Assembly (NCBI GenBank): GCA_913777325.1
Contig: CAJYSA010000074.1
Coordinates: 1 to 34,772, forward strand
Length of the DNA stretch: 34,772 bases
Source: an uncultured Sphingomonas sp.
GTDB taxonomy: Bacteria > Pseudomonadota > Alphaproteobacteria > Sphingomonadales > Sphingomonadaceae
Direction of reading: 5' to 3'
Shown: in pieces, positions 7,887-14,928 of the stretch
Position numbering within the stretch: the stretch's first letter is position 1
How the letters are laid out: each line of letters starts with the position of its first letter
Notes under the pieces: generated by a model
The model's database searches: none
What the model was told of the DNA's origin: nothing
What the model saw: only the letters and a program-made list of their open reading frames with translations
Made by a program: the position numbers and the translations under genes

Positions 7887-8387
7887 TCAGCAGCGGCGAT
7901 AGCGCTGCGTGGCGGTCGGGCTGGTGCGGATCAGCGCGGTGCCGCCGGCGTCCAGCCGATAGATTTCGCGGGCCTCGAAGCCCTGCCCCTGCCCCGAAAA
8001 ACGCAGGTCGACCGCCAGCTCCTGCGGGCTGCGACGGTCCATCCGCTGGACGCGGGCGCGCCCCTCGTAGAAGCGGATCGTGTCGGCATCGATGTTGATG
8101 CGGCCGGTCGCGGCGGTGTTGGCCAGCTCGCAATCATTGTCGCCCGCGCCCCAGTAACCGAGGAATTCAGTGGGAAAGGCACGGTCGCGCGCGGCGGTCG
8201 GCGTGCTGCGCGCGATCGGCACGCCGGTGCGCGCGACGGTGGCGGCGCCGTTCTGCGCCGCCGCCTGCTCGATCGCCGCCTGCGCCTCGGCCTCCTTCTC
8301 GGGCACGTCGATGCGACTATAGTCGGCGTCGCCCCGTCCACACGCCGCCACCATCATCGCCATCGTTCCCATCGCCAGCCACCGCAT
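7887..8387 (-). CDS. Hypothetical lipoprotein inside the valine operon
   Basis: A protein of 166 residues that I do not recognise. The N-terminus MRWLAMGTMAMMVAAC is a lipoprotein signal peptide with a lipobox-like VAAC; acylation would be at C16. The mature part has an alanine-rich linker, then a segment with CELA, INIDADTIRFYEG and a C-terminal RYRRC. The two later cysteines could form a disulfide in the periplasm. It starts 13 bases after the mmsA stop and ends about 10 bases before the dehydrogenase start, so it is co-transcribed with cytoplasmic valine enzymes. Nothing in the sequence explains that link. Codon use looks like its neighbours. Confidence 0.75.
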   Translation of the reverse strand: MRWLAMGTMAMMVAACGRGDADYSRIDVPEKEAEAQAAIEQAAAQNGAATVARTGVPIARSTPTAARDRAFPTEFLGYWGAGDNDCELANTAATGRINIDADTIRFYEGRARVQRMDRRSPQELAVDLRFSGQGQGFEAREIYRLDAGGTALIRTSPTATQRYRRC

Positions 8388-8400
8388 CGCGTTTCCTCGA

Positions 8401-9912
8401 TCACCCCATCGTCGGGATCACGAACGCATCCTGCACGCTGCCGGGTCCGCCCGCCGACCCATCGGGCCAGCGCTGCGTGATCGTCTTCACCCTGGTCCAG
8501 AACTTGACCCCCTCGGTCCCGTGCTGGTTGGTGTCGCCGAACGCCGAACGCTTCCACCCCCCGAAGGTGTGATAGGCGACCGGGACCGGAATCGGCACGT
8601 TGATCCCGACCATGCCGACATTCACCCGCGCCGCGAACTCACGCGCGGCATGGCCGTTGCGGGTGAAGATCGCGACGCCATTGCCGTATTGATGCTCGCT
8701 GGGCAGTCGCACCGCCGTCTCGAAATCGGGCGCGCGGACGATCTGGAGGACGGGGCCGAAGATCTCCTCCTTATACGCCTGCATGTCGGGCGTGACGCGG
8801 TCGAACAGCGACGGTCCGATGAAAAAGCCCTGCTCATGCCCCTGCAGCGTGAAGTCGCGCCCGTCGACCACCAGCTCCGCACCCTCATCGACGCCGGTCT
8901 GGATCCAGTTCGCGACCCGCTCGCGGTGCGCGGCGTTCACGACCGGGCCGTAATGCGCCTCGGCATCGGTCGAGACACCCACCCGCAAGCCTGCGATCGC
9001 GGGCAGCAGCTTCTCGCGCAGCGCATCGGCGGTCTTGTCGCCGACCGGCACCACGACCGGCAGCGCCATGCACCGCTCGCCCGCCGAGCCGAACGCCGCC
9101 CCCGACAGGTCGGCGACGACCTGATCCAGATCGGCGTCGGGCATGACGATGCCGTGGTTCTTGGCCCCGCCCATCGCCTGCACGCGCTTGCCCGCCGCGA
9201 CGCCGCGCCGATAGACGTAGTGCGCGATATCGCTCGACCCGACGAAGCTGACCGCGCCGATCGCGGGGTGGTCAAGGATCGCGTCGACCATCTCCTTATC
9301 GCCGTGGACGACCTGCAATACGCCCTCCGGCAACCCCGCCTCGCGCATCAGCTCGGCCAGCCGCACCGGCACGCTGGGATCGCGCTCGCTGGGCTTCAGG
9401 ATGAAGGCGTTGCCGCACGCGATGGCGACGCCGAACATCCACATCGGGATCATGCCCGGGAAATTGAACGGCGTGATCCCCGCGCCAATGCCGATCGGCT
9501 GGCGCATCGAATAGACGTCAATCCCCGGCCCCGCGCCCTGCGTATATTCGCCCTTCAGGACGTGCGGGATACCGCAGGCGAATTCGATCACCTCCAGCCC
9601 GCGCTGGATGTCGCCCCTGGAGTCGGCGATCACCTTGCCGTGCTCGGACGACAGCAGGTGCGCCAGCTCGTCCATATGCGCCTCGACCAGTTCCTTGAAC
9701 CGGAACATGACCCGCGCCCGGCGCTGGGGGTTGGTCGCCGCCCAGCCCGGCTGCGCGGCCTGCGCCGCCGCCACCGCGCGGTCGAGCGTGGCGGCATCGC
9801 CGAGCGTCACCCGCGCCTGCACCTGCCCGGTGTTGGGATCGAAAATGTCCGACGTTCGCGCGGTGGCGCTGACGCCACCCGTACCCGCGATATGATGGTC
9901 GACGCTTCGCAT
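8401..9912 (-). CDS. mmsA: CoA-acylating methylmalonate-semialdehyde dehydrogenase
   Basis: Converts methylmalonate semialdehyde to propionyl-CoA and CO2 using NAD+ and CoA, the last step of this valine branch; also used in inositol breakdown. The protein has 503 residues. ALDH motifs are TPFNFPGMIP with the oxyanion asparagine (N150), MGGAKNH at 247-253, and the catalytic cysteine C281 in GSAGERCMA. The absence of the usual ALDH general-base glutamate in the GGAKNH motif is typical of the CoA-acylating family. A longer frame starts at 9981, but the ATG at 9912 follows GGAGAG and suits the family. It is the first gene of the operon and is transcribed away from the LysR gene. Confidence 0.96.
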   Translation of the reverse strand: MRSVDHHIAGTGGVSATARTSDIFDPNTGQVQARVTLGDAATLDRAVAAAQAAQPGWAATNPQRRARVMFRFKELVEAHMDELAHLLSSEHGKVIADSRGDIQRGLEVIEFACGIPHVLKGEYTQGAGPGIDVYSMRQPIGIGAGITPFNFPGMIPMWMFGVAIACGNAFILKPSERDPSVPVRLAELMREAGLPEGVLQVVHGDKEMVDAILDHPAIGAVSFVGSSDIAHYVYRRGVAAGKRVQAMGGAKNHGIVMPDADLDQVVADLSGAAFGSAGERCMALPVVVPVGDKTADALREKLLPAIAGLRVGVSTDAEAHYGPVVNAAHRERVANWIQTGVDEGAELVVDGRDFTLQGHEQGFFIGPSLFDRVTPDMQAYKEEIFGPVLQIVRAPDFETAVRLPSEHQYGNGVAIFTRNGHAAREFAARVNVGMVGINVPIPVPVAYHTFGGWKRSAFGDTNQHGTEGVKFWTRVKTITQRWPDGSAGGPGSVQDAFVIPTMG

Positions 9913-9947
9913 CGCACGCTCTCCTATATCGAGCGCCGGTGTGCGCC

Positions 9948-9997
9948 CTGCAACGATTGCCCGCAAGCGGCAATTCTGCAACGACCACCTGCAATGA
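9948..9997. promoter_or_regulatory. Candidate LysR operator region between mmsA and lysR
   Basis: The 81-base divergent gap holds three direct repeats: CTGCAACGA (9948-9956), CTGCAACGA (9976-9984) and CTGCAATGA (9989-9997, running into the lysR start). Between the first two lies an inverted repeat ATTGCC-N7-GGCAAT (9956-9974). LysR-type regulators usually bind a dyad in the gap next to their own gene, so this is a reasonable operator. The assignment is inferred from position and symmetry only. Confidence 0.55.
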
Positions 9998-10893
9998 TGC
10001 AGCCCTTGCCCTGGAACGACTTGCAGGATTTCCTGGCGGTCGCGCGCGCCGGACAGATCGCGCGCGCCGCCGCGCTGGTCGGCGTGGACGCCACCACCAT
10101 CGGGCGGCGGCTGCGCCGGCTGGAGGCGCGGCTCGGCCGCACGCTGTTCGAGCAGACGCGCGAGGGGCAGGTACTCACCGAGGCGGGCGAGACATTGCTG
10201 GCGCAGGTCGAGCAGATGCAGAACGCCGCCGAGCGGATCGTCGAGACGCGCGGCGGCCCCGAGTCGCTGTCGGGCGTGTTACGGGTCAGCGTATCGGAGG
10301 GGTTCGGCACCTGGCTGGTCGCGGAGCATCTGCACGACTTCGCCGCGCAGCATCCCGCGCTGACCATCGACCTGGCCGCCAGTTCCGGATTCCTCAGCCC
10401 GTCGCGGCGCGAGGCGGACGTCGCGGTGCTGCTGGCGCGACCGCGGCACGGCCCGGTGGTGGCGGGCAAACTGTCCGATTACGCGCTGCATCTGTATGCC
10501 GCGCGCACGACCCTCGAACGGAGCGGACCGGTCACGCGCGAGTCGCTGGGCCGCAGGCACGCGATGGTCGGCTACATCCCCGACCTGCTTTATTCGCCAG
10601 AGTTGCGATTCGCGGACGACACCGGCGCGCTGCCGCCGCCGACGCTGCGCAGTTCGAGCATTGCGGCGCAGGCGCGATTGATCGCGACCGGGGCTGGCGT
10701 GGGTGTCCTGCCGCATTTCATCGGCAGCCATATGGCCGATCTGGTCCGTGTTCTGCCGGAAGTAACGATCCGTCGCACGTTCTGGCTGGTGACGCATCGT
10801 GACACGCGACAGTTGCGACGGGTACGCGCCTTTTCCTCGTGGCTTACCGCGCTGGTCGCCAAGCACCGCGAGCAGCTTGCCCCACCGCGTTAA
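9994..10893 (+). CDS. LysR-family transcriptional regulator
   Basis: A regulator of 299 residues, normal for the family. The N-terminal winged helix-turn-helix covers about residues 10-65 (FLAVARAGQIARAAALVGVD, then TTIGRRLRRLEARLG, then LFEQTREGQVLTEAG). The C-terminal periplasmic-binding-like effector domain follows, with LSGVLRVSVSEGFG at its start and ATGAGVGVLPHFIG near the end. It is divergent from mmsA, so it probably controls the valine operon, but the effector is unknown. Two adjacent ATGs (9994, 9997) are possible. Neither has a Shine-Dalgarno sequence, and the start overlaps the third CTGCAA repeat, suggesting autoregulation. Confidence 0.9.
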   Translation: MMQPLPWNDLQDFLAVARAGQIARAAALVGVDATTIGRRLRRLEARLGRTLFEQTREGQVLTEAGETLLAQVEQMQNAAERIVETRGGPESLSGVLRVSVSEGFGTWLVAEHLHDFAAQHPALTIDLAASSGFLSPSRREADVAVLLARPRHGPVVAGKLSDYALHLYAARTTLERSGPVTRESLGRRHAMVGYIPDLLYSPELRFADDTGALPPPTLRSSSIAAQARLIATGAGVGVLPHFIGSHMADLVRVLPEVTIRRTFWLVTHRDTRQLRRVRAFSSWLTALVAKHREQLAPPR

Positions 10894-10919
10894 CTTTTGC
10901 CCCGACCCGTTAACCTTTG
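10888..10919. promoter_or_regulatory. Tandem CGTTAAC repeats after lysR
   Basis: CGTTAACTTTTG (10888-10899) and CGTTAACCTTTG (10908-10919) are direct repeats spaced exactly 20 bases, about two helical turns. The first overlaps the lysR stop codon. They lie about 110 bases upstream of the candidate leader ORF. A protein-binding site is possible, but I cannot name a regulator. Confidence 0.35.
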
Positions 10920-11029
10920 ACTCCATTATGGTTGACCGGTGGCGCAGCGGCCACAGTCGTCCCGCAATGCATCACATGGGACGAGTCACGGTCACATTTA
11001 TCTGGACTTGATGCGACCGTGAGGCGCAA

Positions 11030-11080
11030 ATGAATGCACTGCGTTGTACCTCCTATGGCCCCGCGACTGGAACTGGCTGA
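11030..11080 (+). CDS. Candidate 16-residue leader ORF
   Basis: A short ORF encodes MNALRCTSYGPATGTG and then TGA. It has a good ribosome-binding site (GTGAGG, 5 nt before the ATG). Its stop codon lies 3 bases upstream of, and in the same frame as, the ATG of the PEP-CTERM gene, which has no clear ribosome-binding site of its own. This suggests translational coupling or a regulatory leader. The peptide has no recognisable attenuation run. Chance is possible at this length. Confidence 0.4.
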   Translation: MNALRCTSYGPATGTG

Positions 11081-11083
11081 ACG

Positions 11084-11746
11084 ATGAAGAACTGGCGCTT
11101 ACTCCTGGCCTCGCTATCGCGTGCATCGCTGGTGCGTGCCGCAGTGGTGGCTGGCGTCGGCGGCGCGGCGGTCGGCGGTTACGCGGGCATCGGCGTGCTG
11201 GGTGGCACCGTGCCCTTCGCCGAAGCGATGAACCTGCCCGCCGCGCTGGCGGTGCTGCCCGATCCGCTGTCGATCATGACCGCGCGCTCGCCGGGCGAGC
11301 GCGGGCATGGCGCGATGTTCAACACCAAGCAGACGAAGCGCCCACGCCACCGCGAACTGGCCAAGGCGCCGCCGCAAGGCCCGCGCGAGCGCGTGCTGAG
11401 CACCGTGCGCGAGCGTGATCCCGCGCCGATCGTTCCGGCGGGAGCGCTGCCGATCACGCCCGCGGGGTTCGTCCCTGACCTGCCGACGCCGACGACTCCC
11501 AATACGCTCGGGCCGTTGCCGCCGGGTGGCGGGACCGACGGGTTCAGCCCGCCGCCGGTCTTCCCGACCGGGCCGGGCACCGGCATCCCCGGCGTGCCGA
11601 ACCCGACTCCGACGCCCACACCGACGCCGACGACCCCCGCGCCCGCGGTTCCAGAGCCGGCGACCTGGGCGACGATGACGCTGGGCTTTGCGGTGATCGG
11701 CATCGCGGTGCGGCGGCGCAAGCGGGCTCGCGCTTCGGCGGCATGA
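11084..11746 (+). CDS. PEPxxWA-CTERM sorting domain protein, Pro/Thr-rich
   Basis: An exported protein of 220 residues. The N-terminus has a basic start (MKNWR) and a hydrophobic Ala/Gly stretch, a signal peptide or signal anchor. The middle is low-complexity, with many Pro, Thr and Gly residues and a PTPTPTPTPTT run near residues 172-182. The C-terminus is a complete sorting tail: PEPATWA at 190-196, a hydrophobic span to about 209, then RRRKR at 210-214. PEP-CTERM tails are recognised by exosortases, and in related bacteria the substrates are tied to surface polysaccharide. No enzymatic domain is visible. Its stop overlaps the start of the L,D-transpeptidase gene by ATGA, so the two are coupled. 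Confidence 0.82.
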   Translation: MKNWRLLLASLSRASLVRAAVVAGVGGAAVGGYAGIGVLGGTVPFAEAMNLPAALAVLPDPLSIMTARSPGERGHGAMFNTKQTKRPRHRELAKAPPQGPRERVLSTVRERDPAPIVPAGALPITPAGFVPDLPTPTTPNTLGPLPPGGGTDGFSPPPVFPTGPGTGIPGVPNPTPTPTPTPTTPAPAVPEPATWATMTLGFAVIGIAVRRRKRARASAA

Positions 11747-12333
11747 CGATGCGATGGGTGGGCGCGGTCGCGCTGGCCGCGACGGCGATGGGCATGACCG
11801 CGCCGGCGCTGGCGACGACCACCGCAACGACGATCGGCACGCTCGGCACCCGCTTCCGCTATCCGGCGGGGCGCGAGGGGGCGTTGCCGATGGGCGCCGG
11901 ACAGGCGCTGCGCGTGCGCAGCGTGCTAGGCATCCGCCACCCGATGCGCTTCGGCGATTACGTCTGGAACGATGTGGGCGTGCCGACGAGCGGCAGGATC
12001 CGTGTGCGGGTCGACCTGCCGCGGCAGATGGTGTCGGTGTTCCGTGACGGAAATGAGATCGGCACCGCCGTCATCATCTATGGCACCGATCACAAGCCGA
12101 CGCCGCGAGGCACCTTTCCGATCCTGATGCGCGCGCGGCAGCATACCTCGTCGCTCTACGATGCCGAGATGCCCTATATGCTGCGCCTCACCAACGATGG
12201 GGTGGCGATCCACGCCAGTTCGGTGCGGCGCGGATCGGCGACCCACGGATGCATCGGCGTACCGCTGGCGTTCGCACAATTACTGTTCGATCAGGTCGCG
12301 CGCGGCGATCTGGTGACGATCGTCGGCGCCTGA
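11743..12333 (+). CDS. L,D-transpeptidase (YkuD domain)
   Basis: A periplasmic protein of 196 residues with a cleavable signal peptide (ending near APALA). The YkuD domain covers about residues 80-196. The catalytic signature is visible: H157 (IHASS), then THGCIGVP with H168, G169 and nucleophile C170. Such enzymes form 3-3 peptidoglycan cross-links or attach proteins to peptidoglycan. The start ATG lies inside the upstream stop (ATGA), with a second in-frame ATG at 11749. Coupling to a PEP-CTERM protein gene is notable. Confidence 0.92.
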   Translation: MTMRWVGAVALAATAMGMTAPALATTTATTIGTLGTRFRYPAGREGALPMGAGQALRVRSVLGIRHPMRFGDYVWNDVGVPTSGRIRVRVDLPRQMVSVFRDGNEIGTAVIIYGTDHKPTPRGTFPILMRARQHTSSLYDAEMPYMLRLTNDGVAIHASSVRRGSATHGCIGVPLAFAQLLFDQVARGDLVTIVGA

Positions 12334-12443
12334 CTAGAAGCTGAAATCAGGCCGATGCGGCGCCGCGTCGCCACCGTTCCGGCGCAGCGTCGATAAGTAT
12401 AAACGCGCGCTAACCAGATTCCCTAACCGGCGGTAAGGACCGC

Positions 12444-12474
12444 AGGAGGTAATTTTTCCTGGTCTTCAGGAAAA
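12444..12474 (+). promoter_or_regulatory. Unusual leader of the CAP gene: distant Shine-Dalgarno and hairpin
   Basis: A strong AGGAGGT (12444-12450) lies 37 bases before the only nearby start codon (ATG at 12488). Between them is an 8-bp inverted repeat, TTTTCCTG (12454-12461) and CAGGAAAA (12467-12474), with a 5-nt loop. Folding this hairpin would shorten the gap to about 16 nt. It could be a translational control element; that is inference. Confidence 0.4.
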
Positions 12475-12487
12475 GGTTACCCGGCCC

Positions 12488-13018
12488 ATGCCGCGTTTCG
12501 CCCCCCGCCGCCGCCCGTTGCTTGCCGCGATCGCCGCCCTGCTGTGCGCGCCGGTGACGATGGGTGCGGCAAGCTATTCGAACACCTTCGACGCGCGGGT
12601 GCTGGCCGCGCACAATGCGGAGCGCGCCGCGCTGGGCATCCCGCCGCTGCGCTGGAACCCGGAACTGGTCGAGTCGGCGCATGCCTGGGGCCAGTATCTG
12701 GCCACCACCGGCCGTTTCGAACATGCGCCGGAGCGGCACATGGACCCGGAGGGCGAAAACCTGTGGGCGGGCACGCGCGGCTATTACTCGCCCGAGGCGA
12801 TGGTCGACGGCTGGATCCGCGAAAAGCGCTACTTCAAGCCCGGCTCCTTCCCCAACAACAGCACCACCGGGCGCGTCGCCGACGTCGGCCACTACACGCA
12901 GTTGATGTGGCGCGACACGATCGAGGTCGGTTGCGCGGTGGCGCGCGGGCGGGCCGAGGACGTGCTGGTCTGCCGCTACAAGAACGCCGGCAATTATAGG
13001 GGCGAGCGCCCGTTCTGA
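12488..13018 (+). CDS. Secreted CAP-domain (SCP/PR-1-like) protein
   Basis: A protein of 176 residues with an N-terminal signal peptide (twin basic start MPRFAPRRRP, hydrophobic core, cut near MGAAS). The rest is one CAP domain: LAAHNAERAALG at its start, a HAWGQYLA helix, then GHYTQLMWRDT and VGCAVARG, which match the family signatures. The cavity residues H and E (HNAER, GENLWAG, GHYTQ) are present. CAP proteins are exported. Bacterial roles are poorly known, and no ligand can be named. There is no PEP-CTERM tail. No good ribosome-binding site lies at the normal distance; see the leader element just upstream. Confidence 0.9.
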   Translation: MPRFAPRRRPLLAAIAALLCAPVTMGAASYSNTFDARVLAAHNAERAALGIPPLRWNPELVESAHAWGQYLATTGRFEHAPERHMDPEGENLWAGTRGYYSPEAMVDGWIREKRYFKPGSFPNNSTTGRVADVGHYTQLMWRDTIEVGCAVARGRAEDVLVCRYKNAGNYRGERPF

Positions 13019-13023
13019 CCGGT

Positions 13024-13048
13024 GGGCGGCGCCGATCGGCCGCCGCCC
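13024..13048. terminator. GC-rich hairpin between convergent genes
   Basis: GGGCGGC (13024-13030) pairs with GCCGCCC (13042-13048); the loop contains the palindrome CCGATCGG. It lies between the stops of the CAP gene (+) and the second PEP-CTERM gene (-), so it could serve both directions. No T-run is present, so termination is uncertain. Confidence 0.4.
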
Positions 13049-13059
13049 GCCGCGACCAT

Positions 13060-13938
13060 TCAGACGAACCGCAACACCGTCCGGCGGCGCAGCGCGACGC
13101 CGATCACGCCGAAGCCGAGCAGCATCGTCAGCCACGTGCCCGGCTCCGGCACCGCGCTGTTGCCGGCCGCCGACAGGAATTTGCCCGACGCCGACGTCAT
13201 CGTGACGTTGCTCGGCAGATTGAAGCGGATCGTCGCGGTGTTCATCATGTCCGCCGATCCGGCGCTCTGATCACCGGGGCCATCGGCACGCGCGGAGGCC
13301 ATCAACTGGAAATCGAAGTCGCGCGTCCAGCTTGCGCCCCTGAATGACGCCTGCCCGGTCAGCCGCCACGTATCCGGCGCGATCTGTTCGGTCTTGTCGA
13401 ACCGGGTGCCGTCGGGACCGTAGCCCAGCCCGCCAAAGGCGCTCCATGCCCCCGTGCCGCTGAAGACGCCATGCACGATCGCCTCGTAATCGATGACGGT
13501 GAGATCGTCCGACGTGGCGCCGACGGCCTTGAAGGTGAGATCCTCCTGAAGCGAGGCGATGCCTTCCGCATAGCCGTTGCCCGTATCGTAGCGCGTGGCG
13601 CCTCCACTTCCCTTCGCGAAGGCCGACACGCCCAATTTGCCGGTCGCGAAATCGACATAGGCGGCCGCGCTATTCGGACCGTTATAGTTCAGCGGCGCGT
13701 CAAGCCGGGTCGGATCGGCATAGTCATCCGTCGTCAGCGTGGACGTGCCGTCCCGCAAGACACGGACGGTAAGTCCGCCGCCCTTGTACCAGTTCACTTC
13801 ATGCTGCGCGGGGTTCACGTCGCGATCGCTCGCAACATATTCGATCGACGTCCACGCGCGCATCGCAGTTTCGGCGTTTGCCGGCATGGCCAGCGACAAC
13901 ATGGCCAGCGACAATGTCGCGCCCCATCCTCTGTTCAT
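13060..13938 (-). CDS. PEPxxW-CTERM sorting domain protein
   Basis: An exported protein of 292 residues. A signal peptide ends near AMPANA (residue 23). The middle has no family I recognise; it looks beta-rich, with repeated short Gly/Thr/Asp stretches. The C-terminus is a sorting tail: PEPGTW at 264-269, the hydrophobic LLGFGVIGVAL, then RRR at 284-286 and a short end. It should be processed by an exosortase. A longer frame begins at 14001, but the ATG at 13938 follows AGGGG and starts the signal peptide properly. It is convergent with the CAP gene. It shares only the tail with the protein at 11084. Confidence 0.85.
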   Translation of the reverse strand: MNRGWGATLSLAMLSLAMPANAETAMRAWTSIEYVASDRDVNPAQHEVNWYKGGGLTVRVLRDGTSTLTTDDYADPTRLDAPLNYNGPNSAAAYVDFATGKLGVSAFAKGSGGATRYDTGNGYAEGIASLQEDLTFKAVGATSDDLTVIDYEAIVHGVFSGTGAWSAFGGLGYGPDGTRFDKTEQIAPDTWRLTGQASFRGASWTRDFDFQLMASARADGPGDQSAGSADMMNTATIRFNLPSNVTMTSASGKFLSAAGNSAVPEPGTWLTMLLGFGVIGVALRRRTVLRFV

Positions 13939-14292
13939 ACGACCCCTGTTTTCTGGTTCAGCAGCAACGGCGCCTTTTCCACTTTCCGCGGCGGTCGTCA
14001 CAAGCCGGTGTTTCTTACAGGTGGATCATTCCGGCACGCCGACGCTCGCGACCCGGCGTCGTTACGTGGCCGATCTGGTAGCGATGCGAGTTTCGACCAC
14101 AATAGATTGCGATCCGAAGGGGGGTCATGTACCGTCCGGCGACAGCGTGACTCGCCCGCCAAACGGCGCGGTCATGATGGCGAACCGGCTTCTCAACCGA
14201 GGCCGGTCGCGCAACGGCGGCGCGCCTTGCGAGCCGCCATGGTGGCATGGCGACGGGATGCTGATGAGCGGTGACGGACCTCGACAGGCACG
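13939..14292. other. Intergenic stretch without a supported gene
   Basis: Between the PEP-CTERM gene start and the DUF2171 terminator. It must hold the promoter of the PEP-CTERM gene (minus strand), but I cannot identify a convincing -35/-10. Open frames here (a 77-residue minus frame at 14015-14248 and long plus frames running antisense through both neighbours) show no family motifs and look like chance frames of GC-rich DNA. Confidence 0.6.
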
Positions 14293-14324
14293 AAAAACCC
14301 CGGCGCGCCTCGCGGCGGCCGGGG
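14293..14324 (-). terminator. Rho-independent terminator of the DUF2171 gene
   Basis: On the minus strand CCCCGGC (14324-14318) and GCCGGGG (14304-14298) form a stem, followed directly by TTTTT (14297-14293). It lies 27 bases after the DUF2171 stop. Confidence 0.88.
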
Positions 14325-14350
14325 TCGTGTCGCGTCGCGTGACGTCGGGC

Positions 14351-14602
14351 TTATTCGGCCTCTTCGAACATGTCCTGCGCGTTCTGCGCGGTGGCCGACA
14401 GGCGCACCGCGTCGCCCTCGACCTCGGCCACCAGGCCCAGCGGGATGTAATGGTGCTTGGCGCCCTGCCCGTCCTCGGTGGAGGGCGAGTCGTTCTTGGT
14501 CAGCTTGATACGGTCGCCGTCGACGTGATCCACCGTTCCCACGTGCACGCCGTCGGCGCCGATCACCTCGGCATGTTCCTTGATCTGGCTGGCATCGACC
14601 AT
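14351..14602 (-). CDS. DUF2171 domain protein
   Basis: A small acidic protein of 83 residues. It begins MVDASQIKEHAEVIGADGVH and contains VGTVDHVDGDRIKLTKND, then HHYIPLGLVAEVEGDAVRLS, as in the DUF2171/PRC-barrel-like proteins common in sphingomonads. The function is unknown. The start at 14602 is set by GGAAGGAGA upstream; a longer frame to 14695 lacks this. It has its own terminator and is divergent from the small membrane protein at 14665. Probably cytoplasmic. Confidence 0.85.
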   Translation of the reverse strand: MVDASQIKEHAEVIGADGVHVGTVDHVDGDRIKLTKNDSPSTEDGQGAKHHYIPLGLVAEVEGDAVRLSATAQNAQDMFEEAE

Positions 14603-14664
14603 CGTCGTTCTCCTTCCTTCGGGTTGGCTTCGGGCGGCAAACGCACCGCCGCGGCTTTGGTCGC

Positions 14665-14877
14665 ATGATCGATACGCTGCCGATGCAGTCCGCAATCATG
14701 TTCGCGGTCGCCGCCGTCTTCGCCTGCGTGGGAGCGTGGCTGCTGATCCAGCTGCGCCACCCACAGGGGCCGGCGCGGGTCTACGTCTATCGCATGGTCG
14801 GGATCATGGCGCTGTCGGGCGGCGCCGTGCTGGCGATGTCCGCGTGGGCGATGTGGAACTGGAGCCTCGAACCCTGA
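14665..14877 (+). CDS. Small two-helix membrane protein
   Basis: A protein of 70 residues with two hydrophobic helices, about MFAVAAVFACVGAWLLI and MVGIMALSGGAVLAMSAWAM, joined by a basic loop (LRHPQGPARVYVYR). I do not recognise a family. The start may instead be ATG 14683. It is divergent from DUF2171 and lies 51 bases upstream of nrdB, so it may share a transcript with nrdB. The size and clean topology argue for a real gene, but no ribosome-binding site is obvious. Confidence 0.6.
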   Translation: MIDTLPMQSAIMFAVAAVFACVGAWLLIQLRHPQGPARVYVYRMVGIMALSGGAVLAMSAWAMWNWSLEP

Positions 14878-14928
14878 TATCCCGACCCTGATTCCGTCTT
14901 ACCTGAATATCCTTGCCGGAGTATATCC

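Noticed and set aside
9925-9953. TTGCAG-N17-GATATA as the mmsA promoter (minus strand)
   Set aside because: The -10 would abut the ribosome-binding site, so the transcript would start downstream of it.
8521-10893. A 790-residue plus-strand ORF
   Set aside because: Only the part from 9994 is a LysR regulator; the rest is antisense to mmsA.
11608-11640. Tandem repeat (PT-encoding codons) as a CRISPR or VNTR locus
   Set aside because: It is a short in-frame low-complexity stretch of the PEP-CTERM protein, without spacers; length variation is possible but not shown.
13739-14668. A 309-residue plus-strand ORF
   Set aside because: It runs antisense through parts of two well-supported genes and has no motifs; stop-poor frames are expected in such GC-rich DNA.
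14878-14928. NrdR boxes upstream of nrdB
   Set aside because: Only repeated TATCC motifs are visible; they do not form the paired NrdR palindromes.
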